Assembly (NCBI RefSeq): GCF_023499255.1
Contig: NZ_CP092183.1
Coordinates: 5,514,501 to 5,578,500, forward strand
Direction of reading: 5' to 3'
Length of the DNA: 64,000 nt
Origin: Couchioplanes caeruleus
Lineage (GTDB): Bacteria > Actinomycetota > Actinomycetes > Mycobacteriales > Micromonosporaceae
Within the stretch, counting starts at the first letter, position 1; each line of letters opens with the position of its first letter. A model generated the notes under the pieces. The model was not told where the DNA came from and searched no databases. It was given only the letters and a program-made list of their open reading frames with translations. The translations under genes and the position numbers were made by a program. Shown here piece by piece: positions 7,460-16,752 of the stretch.

Positions 7460-9566
7460 CCTGCGGGGCGTCGCCCCACCACCAGTGCCAGAGCTCCCGG
7501 CGGTGCTCCACGAGACCCGCCGCCACCAGCACCGTCACCGACAGCAGGGACGCGGCGAGACCGATCCGCAGCCACCGCCACGGCGTGTAGCGGACGGTGA
7601 CCGCGGACTCCCCGGCGTCGATCGCCACCGTCCCGGCCGCCGTGGCCCGGGTGGGCCGGTTCCCCGCCGACCAGCCCGTCGACCACTCCTCCGGGATCAC
7701 CACCCAGCCCGGCTTGCCGGCCTCCACCCGCCAGCTCGTCGAGCTCAGGCGGCGGATCCCGCCGGAGGCCGCCGACGGCAGCGGTTCGCGCGCCGCGCCG
7801 CCCGGCAGCACCGCCTCGGTGCCGAGCGCACCGCGCGCCGCCAGCCGCAGCGCGTCGTCGTATCCCCCGCCGCGGGCGCCGACAACCCGGCCCGTGCCCC
7901 GCGCCTCGACGCGGTAGACGCCCAGGTCCGGCGTGCGCAGCACCTGCCTCAGGTCCGGCTGCGCGGCGAGCCAGCCGTACTCGTCGGTCTCGCGCTCGCG
8001 GGCCAGGACCACGTAGCGCACCCCGAGGGGCGCCACGAGCCGGCCGAAGGCTCCGGCACCGCCGGCCGCGACCAGCCGCTGGACGTACGCCATCCGCCGC
8101 GACATCGAGTTGGTGCGCACCGGGCCCAGTTCCACGGCATCGCTGCTGATCACCGGGCGGCGGAAGAACGCGCCGGCGGGGGTGGCGACGGTCCGGTTGC
8201 CGGTGAAGCCGAACGGCTGGTACTCGTGCCAGGGCAGGAACAGCACCGACTCCGTACCCGAGCCCATGATCTTGTCGGCGGCGTACCAGGACTCCGGGTA
8301 CCGGCTCACCGTGACGCTGCCGCCCAGCCCCCACACCAGCGAGGGTGCGACCACGGCGTACACGCCGGCCACCGCGACCAGGGAACCGGCAGCGGGAAGC
8401 CGTGCCGCGAGGGGGCGGGCCGAGCGGCAGACGCCGTACAGGGCCTCCACCGCCACGCCGATGCCGACCGCGTACGCGAGCATCGTCAGCGCGACCCACT
8501 TCTGCTGCTCACGCATCGCTGCGAACAGCGGGAGCACGTCGAAGGCGGTGCGGTACGCGCCGCCGAGCGGGCCGTGGATGCCGGCGCCCAGCAGCACCCC
8601 CACGACGGCGAGCGCGGCCAGCGGCGCGCCGGCCACGGGGCCACGGCGGCACAGCCGGGCGAGGCCCGCGACGGCGGCCAGCACCATCACCGCCGCGGGG
8701 ATGAACCCGAGGGCCACCTGCGGGCTGCTGTCGGCCGCGCCGCGCCAGAAGCCGCGCAGCGAGACGAGGGTGGCCAGCAGGCCGCCCGGCCCGGCGTGCG
8801 GGGCGTACACCTCCAGGTCCTGCCCGCCCACCCGGACGGTGAGGATCGCGCTGAGCAGCAGCGCCACCGCGTACGAGTAGATGCAGCCGGCGGCCGCGAC
8901 CACGAATCCCATGCGGAGCAGGTCACGCTTGCGCGGCCGTGGCAGCAGCGTGACGGCGAGCAGCGCCACCCCGCCCAGCCAGGCCGCGTGCGGGCCGACG
9001 GCCATCGCGAGGGCGTACCAGCCGGCCGGCCGGGCGGCGAACCAGCGGTCCCGCCGGCGCGCCCGTACGGCCGAGGCCAGCAGCCAGCTGAGCAGGGCGA
9101 CGGACAGCAGGAACGCGACGTGTCCCGCCTGGATGCGCTCGACGACGAACGGGTTGCAGCAGGCGAACAGCGCGGCCGGGTGGCGCCGCCGGCGGCCGCC
9201 CGCGGCGAGGGCGGACACCCCGGAGGCCACGATCGGGAAGTACGCGAAGATGATCAGCCAGCTGGTGGCGCCGGCGCCGACCACCGAGCGGAGCGCGTGG
9301 GTGATCAACCGGTACGGCAGCGCGTCCAGGGCCGCCGGGTCGAGGCCGTACAGGCCGGGCGTGATCGCCTGGTGCGGGCCGGCCACCCAGTCGAGCAGGA
9401 GCAGGTACCCCTCGCGGGTCCACGGCGCCACGACGGCGGCGCCGACCACCACTCCCAGCAGCGCGGACTCCGCGGTCAGCCGGGCCGAGCGCGGATCGAC
9501 GCCGGGCAGCCACCGGTGCCGCGGGCCGGTGCGCACCGGGGCGGGCCGGCTCGCGGTCAGGGTCAC
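7335..9566 (-). CDS. Large polytopic membrane protein, GT-C/YfhO-like
   Basis: A 743-residue protein with about 12 hydrophobic segments through residue ~430. A mainly extracytoplasmic part (about 430-660) is followed by a last helix (IGLAASLLSVTVLVAAGLV) and a very basic tail. An acidic residue lies in the first outer loop (YLLLLDWVAGP), as in lipid-sugar-dependent GT-C enzymes. The GTG start overlaps the stop of the upstream kinase-fusion gene (GTGA), so the two are translationally coupled. The last ~40 codons are antisense to the GT2 gene and look like read-through sequence rather than a domain. A role as polyprenyl-P-sugar-dependent transferase or polysaccharide membrane protein is inferred. 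Confidence 0.72.
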   Translation of the reverse strand: MTLTASRPAPVRTGPRHRWLPGVDPRSARLTAESALLGVVVGAAVVAPWTREGYLLLLDWVAGPHQAITPGLYGLDPAALDALPYRLITHALRSVVGAGATSWLIIFAYFPIVASGVSALAAGGRRRRHPAALFACCNPFVVERIQAGHVAFLLSVALLSWLLASAVRARRRDRWFAARPAGWYALAMAVGPHAAWLGGVALLAVTLLPRPRKRDLLRMGFVVAAAGCIYSYAVALLLSAILTVRVGGQDLEVYAPHAGPGGLLATLVSLRGFWRGAADSSPQVALGFIPAAVMVLAAVAGLARLCRRGPVAGAPLAALAVVGVLLGAGIHGPLGGAYRTAFDVLPLFAAMREQQKWVALTMLAYAVGIGVAVEALYGVCRSARPLAARLPAAGSLVAVAGVYAVVAPSLVWGLGGSVTVSRYPESWYAADKIMGSGTESVLFLPWHEYQPFGFTGNRTVATPAGAFFRRPVISSDAVELGPVRTNSMSRRMAYVQRLVAAGGAGAFGRLVAPLGVRYVVLARERETDEYGWLAAQPDLRQVLRTPDLGVYRVEARGTGRVVGARGGGYDDALRLAARGALGTEAVLPGGAAREPLPSAASGGIRRLSSTSWRVEAGKPGWVVIPEEWSTGWSAGNRPTRATAAGTVAIDAGESAVTVRYTPWRWLRIGLAASLLSVTVLVAAGLVEHRRELWHWWWGDAPQVRRPRRPERSTRRGRSRPAHAARRERRPSPGTDRSGADGRR

Positions 9567-11026
9567 CGGGCCCGGCGTCGCGGTCCGTGCGCCGCCTGCA
9601 CCACCGCCGCCACCAGGGCCGCCAGCGGGTCCGGAGCCGCGCCGGAGGTGTCCACCACCAGTTCGGCGTGCCGGGCCGGGCGCTCGGCCAGCAGATCACG
9701 GAAGCGCTGCTGCTGTCCGGCCTGCTCGGCGAGGGTGCGCTCGGGCTTGCGGCGGTGGATCACCTCGGCGGGCGCGTCCGGCAGCACCAGCAGATCCGGG
9801 GCGGGCACGACCCACTCGGCGACGCGGGCGGCCGCGGAGCCCGGCCAGGGCGATTCGCGCAGGTCGTACACCCAGCGGTCGGCGATCACGACGCGGCGCC
9901 GGGCCACCGCGGGGCCCACGACGCTCAGGTAACGCCACAGGTACTCCCCCGCGTAGAACCACGCGGCCATCCGGCGCAGCGCCCGGTGGTCGGCCGGCGG
10001 CTTCTCCGCGGCGGCCTCCACCGGCGCGGCAGCCTCCACCGGCGCGGCGGACGAGGCGGCCGGACCGGCCGGTCGCGGGGCGGTCGAGCCGACGCCGAGG
10101 ACGCGGCGGGCCAGCGCCACGCCGGGCAGGTTGCCGCGGGCCATGCCGAAGTACACCGAGCTGGTGGGCAGCCCGTACCGGCCCAGCCGCTCGCGCAGCC
10201 CGTCGGCGACCGTGGACTTGCCGGAGCCGTCCGTGCCGACCAGGGCCACGACCACGCCACGGGTCCGCAGGCCCAGCGGTCCCCGGGCGCCCGCGGCCGG
10301 CAGCACCGCACGGCGCTGCGCCCAGGTCGCGGCCACCACGCCGGGACCCAGGCTGCGGGCGACCAGCCGGAGGCGGGCCCGGCGCGGCAGGGAGGCGGCC
10401 GGCGGCGCGCCCTTCGCGACGGCGATCAGCTCGCTGGCCACCGCCGGGCCGAGCTGCACGGTGAGCCCGTACGCCAGCGCCCGGCGGTGCCCGGGGTCGG
10501 CGTCCGCCCAGGCGGCGCGGGCCTCGTCGAGGCGGTCGCGGGTGGGCAGCCGGCCGCGCAGCACCGGCCGCACGAGCAGGTCGGCCATGGCCGCCGCGCC
10601 GGTGAACCGGTGCGCCCCGTCGACGGTGGCGTGCGTGCCCGGCACGAGCAGCACCGGGCCGACGCGCAGGTCGCCGTACGTGACGTCCACGACTGCGGGA
10701 CCGGCTGGGGTCTCCACGGCGACGCTGACGTGCCGCAGCCGGCGCCGGTCGAGCGCCTCGGCGACCCGCGCGCACGCGAACCGGCGGCTCAGCACGGCCA
10801 CGGGATCGTCGGCGGACGGCTCCCCGGCGTACCAGATGTCCAGGTCCTTCGGGCCGGTGCGGGCGGCCCAGCGCTGCTCCTCGCCCGTCTCGCCCTGCCA
10901 CGCCCACCGCTGCCCGGAGGCTTCCAGCGCCTCGGTCACCGCCGCCACGATCGCGGCGCGGCCCGGCGCCGCCGCGGTGGTCCGTGGCGGTTGCGGGGCC
11001 GTCTCTGCCTGCCGGTAATCGGTCAT
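9563..11026 (-). CDS. Nucleotidyltransferase-like / thymidylate-kinase-like fusion protein
   Basis: 487 residues in two parts. Residues ~20-260 contain GPKDLDIWYAG and PAVVDVTYGDLRVG, suggesting a minimal nucleotidyltransferase-type fold (compare the G-x-DLD pattern). Residues ~270-487 are a P-loop kinase of the thymidylate-kinase superfamily: Walker A GTDGSGKST, a middle FYAGEYLWRY, the DRW motif in VIADRWVYDLRESPW, and ERTLAEQAGQQQRF. Such proteins occur in polysaccharide gene clusters and are not housekeeping Tmk. The substrate may be a sugar, lipid or nucleotide. The ATG at 11026 heads a two-gene unit with the downstream membrane protein. Confidence 0.72.
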   Translation of the reverse strand: MTDYRQAETAPQPPRTTAAAPGRAAIVAAVTEALEASGQRWAWQGETGEEQRWAARTGPKDLDIWYAGEPSADDPVAVLSRRFACARVAEALDRRRLRHVSVAVETPAGPAVVDVTYGDLRVGPVLLVPGTHATVDGAHRFTGAAAMADLLVRPVLRGRLPTRDRLDEARAAWADADPGHRRALAYGLTVQLGPAVASELIAVAKGAPPAASLPRRARLRLVARSLGPGVVAATWAQRRAVLPAAGARGPLGLRTRGVVVALVGTDGSGKSTVADGLRERLGRYGLPTSSVYFGMARGNLPGVALARRVLGVGSTAPRPAGPAASSAAPVEAAAPVEAAAEKPPADHRALRRMAAWFYAGEYLWRYLSVVGPAVARRRVVIADRWVYDLRESPWPGSAAARVAEWVVPAPDLLVLPDAPAEVIHRRKPERTLAEQAGQQQRFRDLLAERPARHAELVVDTSGAAPDPLAALVAAVVQAAHGPRRRAR

Positions 11027-11104
11027 TTCCCCCCGATTATGGATCTCCGGCGCACCTGGCGAGAGAAGCTTGCGAAAACCGGCCGAGCCGTCGATAGAGA
11101 CGAT

Positions 11105-12382
11105 GTGCATCCACTCCTCGGCCGCCTCGCGCGTCTCGCCGCCCGTGGCGCCGCGCCGATCGCCGCCGCCGTGGCCGTGCAGAGCGCCGGCAACCTCGCG
11201 TTCCACTCGGTGGTCGGCCGGCTCCTCGACCCCGGCGCGTACGGGGCCCTGGGCGCGGTGCTGTCCGCGATGCTCATGCTCGGCGTGCCGCTGGGCGCGC
11301 TGCAGACCGCCGCGTCCGCCCTCGTGGCCGAGCACGGGCTGACCCGCGGCACGGTACGGCGCACGCTGCGCTCGGTGGCGCTGTGGTCGCTCGGGCCCGC
11401 GCTCGTCGTGCTGCTGTGCGCTCCACTGCTGCGCGACTACTTCCGCCTCGCCTCCGTCGCCGAGGCGGCGCAGCTGGGGCCGTACCTGCTGGTGGCAGCC
11501 GTGGTGGCGGCGGCGCGCGGGCTGCTGCTCGGCGACCGGCGCGTCGGCACGGTGGCGATGACGTACGTGCTCGGCACCGTCGCCCGCCTCACCCTCGGCC
11601 TGCTGCTCGTCGTGCCGTTCGGCGTGACGGGCGCCCTGTTCGGCACGGTCGTCGCGGAGGCCGCGTCGCTGATCGTGGCCGCCGGACCGCTGCGCCGCCC
11701 GGACGGCCCCCGGGGTACCGCCGCGCTGCGCCTCGGCGCCGTCGCGCACGCCGGCCTCGCCGTGACCGGGCTGTTCCTGTTCTCCACCGCCGATCTGCTG
11801 CTGGCCCGCCACCACCTCGGCGACGACGCGTCCGGCGCGTACGTGGCGGCCGCGACCGTGGCCAAGACCGTGCTGGCGCTGCCCGCGGGCATCATGGCGG
11901 CCGTCTTCCCGCGCCTGCTGTCCGCCTGGCCGCTGCCCGGCCGCGGTCGCGCGCTGGCCACCGGCGGCCTCGCCGTCACCGGGCCGGCCGTGCTCGGCGC
12001 GGCGGTGATCGTCACGGTGCCGTCGCTGGTGCTGCGCGTCCTCTACGGCGACGGGTACGCCGACGCCGGCAACCTCGTCCGCGCGCTGTCCGCGATCGCC
12101 GCGACCACCTCGCTCGTGACGCTGCTCACGAACGCGGCGCTGGCCCGCAAGGCGTGGACCATCGCGGTGCCGTGGGCCGGGGCGGCCCTGGAGGTGGCGT
12201 TCATCGAGGTGTGGCACGGCTCGGCCGCGCAGATCGCCGCGTGCTCGGCCGCCGCGCTCGCCCCGACGCTGCTGCTCATGGCGGTGCTCGAGGGCCGCCT
12301 GTGGGCGCGTGCGCCGCGGACCGCCCCTCAAGTCGCCACGGCCGGTGCCGATTCTTCCCGTACCGCCGCGACCGCGGCCTGA
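11105..12382 (+). CDS. Polysaccharide flippase-like membrane protein (MATE/MOP superfamily)
   Basis: About 425 residues, almost entirely hydrophobic helices (around 12). AGNLAFHSVVGRLLDPGAYG near the N-terminus is typical of Wzx/O-antigen-flippase-like MOP transporters. It would move lipid-linked saccharides across the membrane for the adjacent glycosyltransferases. GTG 11105 is preferred over an in-frame ATG at 11039. The 22 codons between them have only about 64 percent G/C at third positions, unlike the gene body, and using 11039 would leave 12 bp between divergent start codons. The next gene follows 15 nt after the stop, so it probably belongs to one transcription unit with the three glycosyltransferases. 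Confidence 0.82.
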   Translation: MHPLLGRLARLAARGAAPIAAAVAVQSAGNLAFHSVVGRLLDPGAYGALGAVLSAMLMLGVPLGALQTAASALVAEHGLTRGTVRRTLRSVALWSLGPALVVLLCAPLLRDYFRLASVAEAAQLGPYLLVAAVVAAARGLLLGDRRVGTVAMTYVLGTVARLTLGLLLVVPFGVTGALFGTVVAEAASLIVAAGPLRRPDGPRGTAALRLGAVAHAGLAVTGLFLFSTADLLLARHHLGDDASGAYVAAATVAKTVLALPAGIMAAVFPRLLSAWPLPGRGRALATGGLAVTGPAVLGAAVIVTVPSLVLRVLYGDGYADAGNLVRALSAIAATTSLVTLLTNAALARKAWTIAVPWAGAALEVAFIEVWHGSAAQIAACSAAALAPTLLLMAVLEGRLWARAPRTAPQVATAGADSSRTAATAA

Positions 12383-12397
12383 CCTGCGGAGCCCACT

Positions 12398-13546
12398 GTG
12401 CGCATCCTCGTGTTGAACTGGCGCGACCTGGCCCACCCGGAAGCCGGCGGCGCCGAGGTCTACACCGAGCAGGTGCTGCGCCGCTGGGCGGCCGCCGGGC
12501 ACGAGGTGACGCTGTTCGCCGCGGCCGTCGCCGGGCGCCCCGCCGCCGAGATAGTGGACGGCTACCGCGTGGTCCGCGCCGGGAGCCGCTTCACCGTGTA
12601 CCGCGAGGCGCGCCGCTGGTGGGACCGCTACGGCCGGGGACGCTTCGACGTGGTCGTCGACGAGACCAACACCGTGCCGTTCCACGCCCACGAGTGGGTC
12701 GGCGACGGCGCCCGCACGATCGCCCTGGTGCACCAGACGTGCGAGGAGATCTGGCACATCAACGCCCCGCCGCTCGCTGCGCACCTCGGCCGGTACGTTC
12801 TCGAGCCCAACTGGCTGCGCCGCCTGGCCGGAGCCCCGATCCTCGCGGTCTCGGCGTCGACGCGCGACGCGCTGGCCCGCTTCGGCGCCGCCGATGTCAC
12901 GGTGGTGCCGGAGGGCTACGAGCCGCCCGTCGACCTGCCCCGCGTCGCCAAGGAGCCGACGCCCACGGCTGTCTTCTGCGGCCGGATGGTCAGCTACAAG
13001 CGGCCCCGCGAGGTCATCCGCGCGGTCCAGCTCGCCCGGCGCGAGGTGCCGGGCCTGCGGCTGTGGATGATCGGCGGCGGCCCGATGCTGGACCGGCTGC
13101 GCCGGGAGGCTCCCGAGGGCGTCGAGTTCCTCGGCCGGGTGCCCGAGGAGGTCAAGCACGACCGGATGGCCCGCGCCCACGTGCACCTGGCGACCAGCGT
13201 CCGCGAGGGCTGGGGCCTGGTGGTCACCGAGGCCGCGGCGATGGGGACCTCGACCATCGCGTACGACGTGCCGGGCCTGCGCGACTCCACGCGGGCGGCG
13301 GGCGGCGTCGTGGTGCCGCCGCAGCCCGAGGCGCTCGCCCGCTGGCTCGTCGAGCTGCTCCCGGGCCTGACCACCGCCGCGCCCGCGCCGCTGCCGTACG
13401 GCGGAGCCCATTCGTGGGACGACGTCGCCACCACCCTGCTGGCCGCCGTGGACCAGCACGCCCGCGTACCGGACGGCGTCCGCGCCGCAACCCCCGCCAC
13501 CGACAGGAGTATCCGTGAGAATCAGCTTCGTGGTGCCGACGCGTAA
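12398..13546 (+). CDS. GT4-family glycosyltransferase
   Basis: A 382-residue GT-B enzyme. The N-terminal domain has the acceptor-site glycine signature PEAGGAEVYTEQVL. The C-terminal domain starts near PTAVFCGRMVSYKRP and contains the EX7E nucleotide-sugar motif in SVREGWGLVVTEAAAMG. It is likely a retaining transferase adding a sugar to a lipid-linked glycan at the cytoplasmic face. The GTG start at 12398 has a GGAG ribosome site. It overlaps the next gene by 32 bp, so translation is probably coupled. Confidence 0.9.
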   Translation: MRILVLNWRDLAHPEAGGAEVYTEQVLRRWAAAGHEVTLFAAAVAGRPAAEIVDGYRVVRAGSRFTVYREARRWWDRYGRGRFDVVVDETNTVPFHAHEWVGDGARTIALVHQTCEEIWHINAPPLAAHLGRYVLEPNWLRRLAGAPILAVSASTRDALARFGAADVTVVPEGYEPPVDLPRVAKEPTPTAVFCGRMVSYKRPREVIRAVQLARREVPGLRLWMIGGGPMLDRLRREAPEGVEFLGRVPEEVKHDRMARAHVHLATSVREGWGLVVTEAAAMGTSTIAYDVPGLRDSTRAAGGVVVPPQPEALARWLVELLPGLTTAAPAPLPYGGAHSWDDVATTLLAAVDQHARVPDGVRAATPATDRSIRENQLRGADA

Positions 13547-14333
13547 CTCCGCGCGCACCCTCGACGCCTGCCTGGCCTCGCTGCGCACGCAGACGCACCC
13601 CGACGTGGAGGTGCTCGTGGTCGACAACGGCTCGACGGACGCCACCACGGAGATCGCCGGGCGCCACGCCGACCAGGTGCTGCAGTGGGGCCCGGAGCGC
13701 AGCGCCCAGCGCAACCACGGCACCGACCGCAGCACCGGCGACGTCGTCGTGTTCATCGACTCCGACATGGTGCTGGAACCGCACATCGCCACGCAGATCC
13801 ACGACCGGTTCACCGCCCGCCCCGAGGTGGGCGCGCTGATCATCCCCGAGCGGTCGTTCGGCGACGGCTTCCTGGCCCGCTGCCGGCAGCTCGAGAAGCA
13901 CCTGTACGTCGGCGACGCGGCGGTCGAGTCCCCGCGCGCGTTCCGCCGCGAGATCATCGAGAAGCTCGGCGGCTGGGACGAGGAGCTCACCGCGGCCGAG
14001 GACTGGGACCTGGCCGACCGCACCCGTGAGGTGACCGCCGTCGGCCGGGTCACGGCGTGGATCTGGCACGACGAGGGCCGCATCAAGCTGCGGGCGACCT
14101 TCGCCAAGAAGCGCTACTACGGCCGCTGGATCGACCAGTATGTCCGTATGCACGCCGACTCCAGCGGAAGCAAGTTCGCCCGTACCGCGCTGCTGCGCAA
14201 ACCCGGCAGCCTGCTGCGCCACCCGATGCTGACGGCCGGCCTGGCCACGCTCAAGCTGACCGAGGCCGCCGGGCTCGTGATGGGCATCCGGGACAGCCGG
14301 GCCGCCGCCTCCGCCTCGGCCGGCGCCCGGTGA
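13515..14333 (+). CDS. GT2-family glycosyltransferase
   Basis: 272 residues with a GT-A domain. The start RISFVVPTRNSARTLDACL, the VVDNGSTDAT motif, the DXD-type site FIDSDMVLEP and the GGWDEELTAAEDWDL acceptor motif are all typical of family 2 inverting transferases. The C-terminus has a few hydrophobic stretches that may associate with the membrane. The GTG start has an AGGAG ribosome site and lies inside the end of the preceding GT4 gene. The stop overlaps the next GTG start (GTGA). Confidence 0.9.
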   Translation: MRISFVVPTRNSARTLDACLASLRTQTHPDVEVLVVDNGSTDATTEIAGRHADQVLQWGPERSAQRNHGTDRSTGDVVVFIDSDMVLEPHIATQIHDRFTARPEVGALIIPERSFGDGFLARCRQLEKHLYVGDAAVESPRAFRREIIEKLGGWDEELTAAEDWDLADRTREVTAVGRVTAWIWHDEGRIKLRATFAKKRYYGRWIDQYVRMHADSSGSKFARTALLRKPGSLLRHPMLTAGLATLKLTEAAGLVMGIRDSRAAASASAGAR

Positions 14334-15496
14334 GCCCGCGCGTCGCCCACCTCATCGCCGAGTTCTCGGCGCACGAGGCGATGGGCCGTACGGTCACCGA
14401 GACCGCCCGGCGCGTGCCGGGCGAGCACCACCTGGTGACCACCCGAGCCCACGACGGCGGCGACGCGTTCACCGAGGTGCACGAGCTGGGCGGTGGCGTG
14501 GCCACCTTCCCGCTGGGCCGCGCCGCCGACCTGGCCGGGGTGCTGGCCCGCCTCAGTCCGGACGTCGTGCACCTGCACGCCGGGGCGCTCGGCCCCCTGC
14601 AGGCGGCGATGGCGGTGCTGCGGCCGTACAAGACGGTGCTGACGGCGTACGCGTGGCCGACCGTGCCGGGCCCCGCGGCCTGGCGGCGGGCCACCCTGGC
14701 CGAGATGCGCGCGTCCAACGTGCTGCAGCCGCGCGTCGCGCTGACCACCCTGCTCCCCCCGGCGGTCGCGGCGGCCGCGCTGCGCCGGGCCGGCGTCACC
14801 ACGGTGCTCACCCCGGACCCGCGCGTCGCCGCCCGCCTCGGCGGCCACCCCGGCATCCACGTCACCCGCCTGCCCTCGGGCGCGCCGGCCGACGACCGCC
14901 GCGCCCGCTACGACCGCGACCACCCGACCATCGTCTTCGCGGGCCGCGCCGAGAGCGTGCGCGGCCTCGACACGCTGCTGGCCGCGTTCCCCTCGGTGCG
15001 TGACCGCATCCCCGGCGCCCGGCTGCGCCTGCTGCTGATCCCCCGCCCGGAACTGCCCGCGATCCTCGCCCGCGCCGGGACGGCCGAAGCGGTCGAGGTC
15101 GTCACCGAGACGGTCCCGGACCTGCTCGCCGAGCTGGCCGCGGCCCAGGCCGGCACCTGGCCGTTCAAGTTCGACTACACCACCTCGCCGCCGGCGATGG
15201 CGGTCGCCGAGGCCATGAGCGTCGGCCTCCCGGTGGTCGCGACGGACGTGGCCTGCGTACGGGCCGTGCTCGAACCCGACGTCAACGGCCTGGCCGTGCC
15301 GCCTGCCGACCCCGCGGCGCTGGCCGACGCGCTGGTCCGCGTGCTCGGCGACGAGGTGACGTGGCGGCGGTTCGCGCAGGCCGGGGTGCGCTCGGTGCGT
15401 GAACGGCTGGGCTGGGACCGGGCCGCCGCAGTGACGGCGGACGCTTACGCGGCGGCGCTCGCCGGGGCGGGCGCCGGCGTGGCCAGTCTGGCCTGA
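14330..15496 (+). CDS. GT4-like glycosyltransferase
   Basis: A 388-residue GT-B protein starting MSPRVAHLIAEFSAHEAMG. The donor domain (from about residue 195, PTIVFAGRAESVRGLDTLL) has the conserved C-terminal pattern SPPAMAVAEAMSVGLPVVATD in place of a standard EX7E; one Glu (AVAEAM) is in position. This is the last gene of the flippase-GT4-GT2-GT4 series and is coupled by a 4-nt GTGA overlap to the preceding gene. An acceptor sugar cannot be assigned. Confidence 0.85.
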   Translation: MSPRVAHLIAEFSAHEAMGRTVTETARRVPGEHHLVTTRAHDGGDAFTEVHELGGGVATFPLGRAADLAGVLARLSPDVVHLHAGALGPLQAAMAVLRPYKTVLTAYAWPTVPGPAAWRRATLAEMRASNVLQPRVALTTLLPPAVAAAALRRAGVTTVLTPDPRVAARLGGHPGIHVTRLPSGAPADDRRARYDRDHPTIVFAGRAESVRGLDTLLAAFPSVRDRIPGARLRLLLIPRPELPAILARAGTAEAVEVVTETVPDLLAELAAAQAGTWPFKFDYTTSPPAMAVAEAMSVGLPVVATDVACVRAVLEPDVNGLAVPPADPAALADALVRVLGDEVTWRRFAQAGVRSVRERLGWDRAAAVTADAYAAALAGAGAGVASLA

Positions 15497-15570
15497 CAGC
15501 GCGGAACGGCTCATGGCGGTCGACTACGCCCGCCCGTTCGCCGCCGCGGCCACCGATCGGCGTCGCCGCA

Positions 15571-15984
15571 TCAGTCGTGCTCGGACTCGTTGACGAGCCG
15601 GGCCATGCGGCGGTCGGGAACGATCCACATGATGGCCACGGCCACGTAGCTGGCCACCGCCACGACGATGCCGACGGTGCCCATCTTCAGGGCGGCGATG
15701 ATGCCGATCAGGTAGACGACCGGCGAGAACTTGCCCTTGAAGTCCTTGCCGAGGGCTTGCCGCAGCGCCGACCCGGGCCCTTCGGTGCGGATGATGACCT
15801 TCTGCAGGATGAAGTAGGCCAGGGCCGCGGCCATGAAGTTGAGGCCGTACAGGACGATCGGAGTGCGGGCGAAACGGGAATCGTCGACCCACGCCGTCGT
15901 GAAGGGAAACAGCGACAGGCACAGCAGCAGGGCGAGGTTGGCCCAGAGCCCGCCACCGCCGACCCGGCGCACCACGTGGAACAT
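15571..15984 (-). pseudogene. C-terminal half of a TMEM175-like potassium channel
   Basis: The 137-codon frame starts at the HHHMFHVVRRV motif, which in full-length bacterial TMEM175 (DUF1211) proteins sits after the second helix. It continues with LWANLALLLCLSLFPFTTAW and three further helices. The first half with the pore helix and its FSD motif is absent; the frame upstream of the ATG reads RASSSPRG, unrelated to the family. Only helices 3-6 would be made, so a working channel is unlikely. It lies just downstream of another gene with missing sequence (16060-16635). Confidence 0.6.
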
Positions 15985-16059
15985 GTGGTGGTGGCCCCGG
16001 GGTGACGAGGATGCGCGGCTCGACGATAGCCGCCGCGGCCGCGGCCGGACCTGCCCCGG

Positions 16060-16635
16060 TCAGGTCGGCGCGGGCTCCGGCCAGACCGGTTGCAGCACGT
16101 GCCAGTCGTGCGGATGCCGGCGGACGGCCCTCGTGAAGACGTCGGTCAGCTCCTGCGTCATGGCCACCGCCCGGGCACGCGTGGTGCCGCCATCGCCGGG
16201 GACGATCTCCGGGTGGATCAACCCGTGCCCGTGCAGCACCAGCGCGGCGCCCGCCAGGTCCCAGTTCCCGCTGTGCGGCAGGGTCAGCACCACGCCGCGA
16301 CCGGCGTCCCGGGCGGCGGCCACCAGGTCCAGCGACTCGAAGACCACGGCGTCGCGGATCCGCTCCCGGCTCCATCCGGTGAGCCCGAAGAACTCCCGCC
16401 AATACCGCAGGTACGAGTGCACACCCCGAGCGGCCGCCACGCTCACCGCCGGACCGTCCGCGGCCTGGCCGAGCACCTGGGCCAGGTTGACCTGAAACTG
16501 GCGCACCCCGCCGGCCCCGGACAACCGCATCCCGGCGGCGACGGCGTCGAAGACGAACGCGGCGACCGGCCCGGGCAACCGTGGCGTGATCCGCCAGGCG
16601 AAGTCGTAGAGCCGGCCGGCACGGTCCTCTCGCAC
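16060..16635 (-). pseudogene. Phosphatidylinositol mannoside acyltransferase-like gene with internal deletion
   Basis: The ORF is open (191 residues) but too short for this family, which is about 290-320 long. The N-terminal part (REDRAGRLYDFAWRITPRL, then a helix, VRQFQVNLAQVLG and LRYWREFFGL) leads to the catalytic HX4D motif LPHSGNWDLAG. It then jumps to the family's extreme C-terminus (RAVAMTQELTDVFTRAVRR, HPHDWHVLQPVWPEP). Roughly 100 residues of the acyltransferase core between HX4D and the C-terminal helix are missing. PatA enzymes acylate the mannose of PIM glycolipids at the cytoplasmic membrane face; this product probably cannot. The GTG start is chosen by family alignment. The catalytic motif and missing core are seen; the family is recalled. 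Confidence 0.6.
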
Positions 16636-16752
16636 GCCGGGAGGGTAACGGTCGCCGGCCACCCGGTCGATCAGTGGGAACACCGCTTCTCGAACGGTCC
16701 CGCAGCGGGCGAACTCCTGGATAGACACGTCCGTTGCTGCGATGATGCCGGG

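Noticed and set aside
9563..14107. A 1514-codon minus-strand frame and similar giant frames (for example 28674-33041, 21665-25354)
   Set aside because: They run antisense through genes with clear domains and have Arg/Pro/Gly-rich, motif-free products. They arise from the very high G/C content; only the 9563-11026 part of the first is a real gene.
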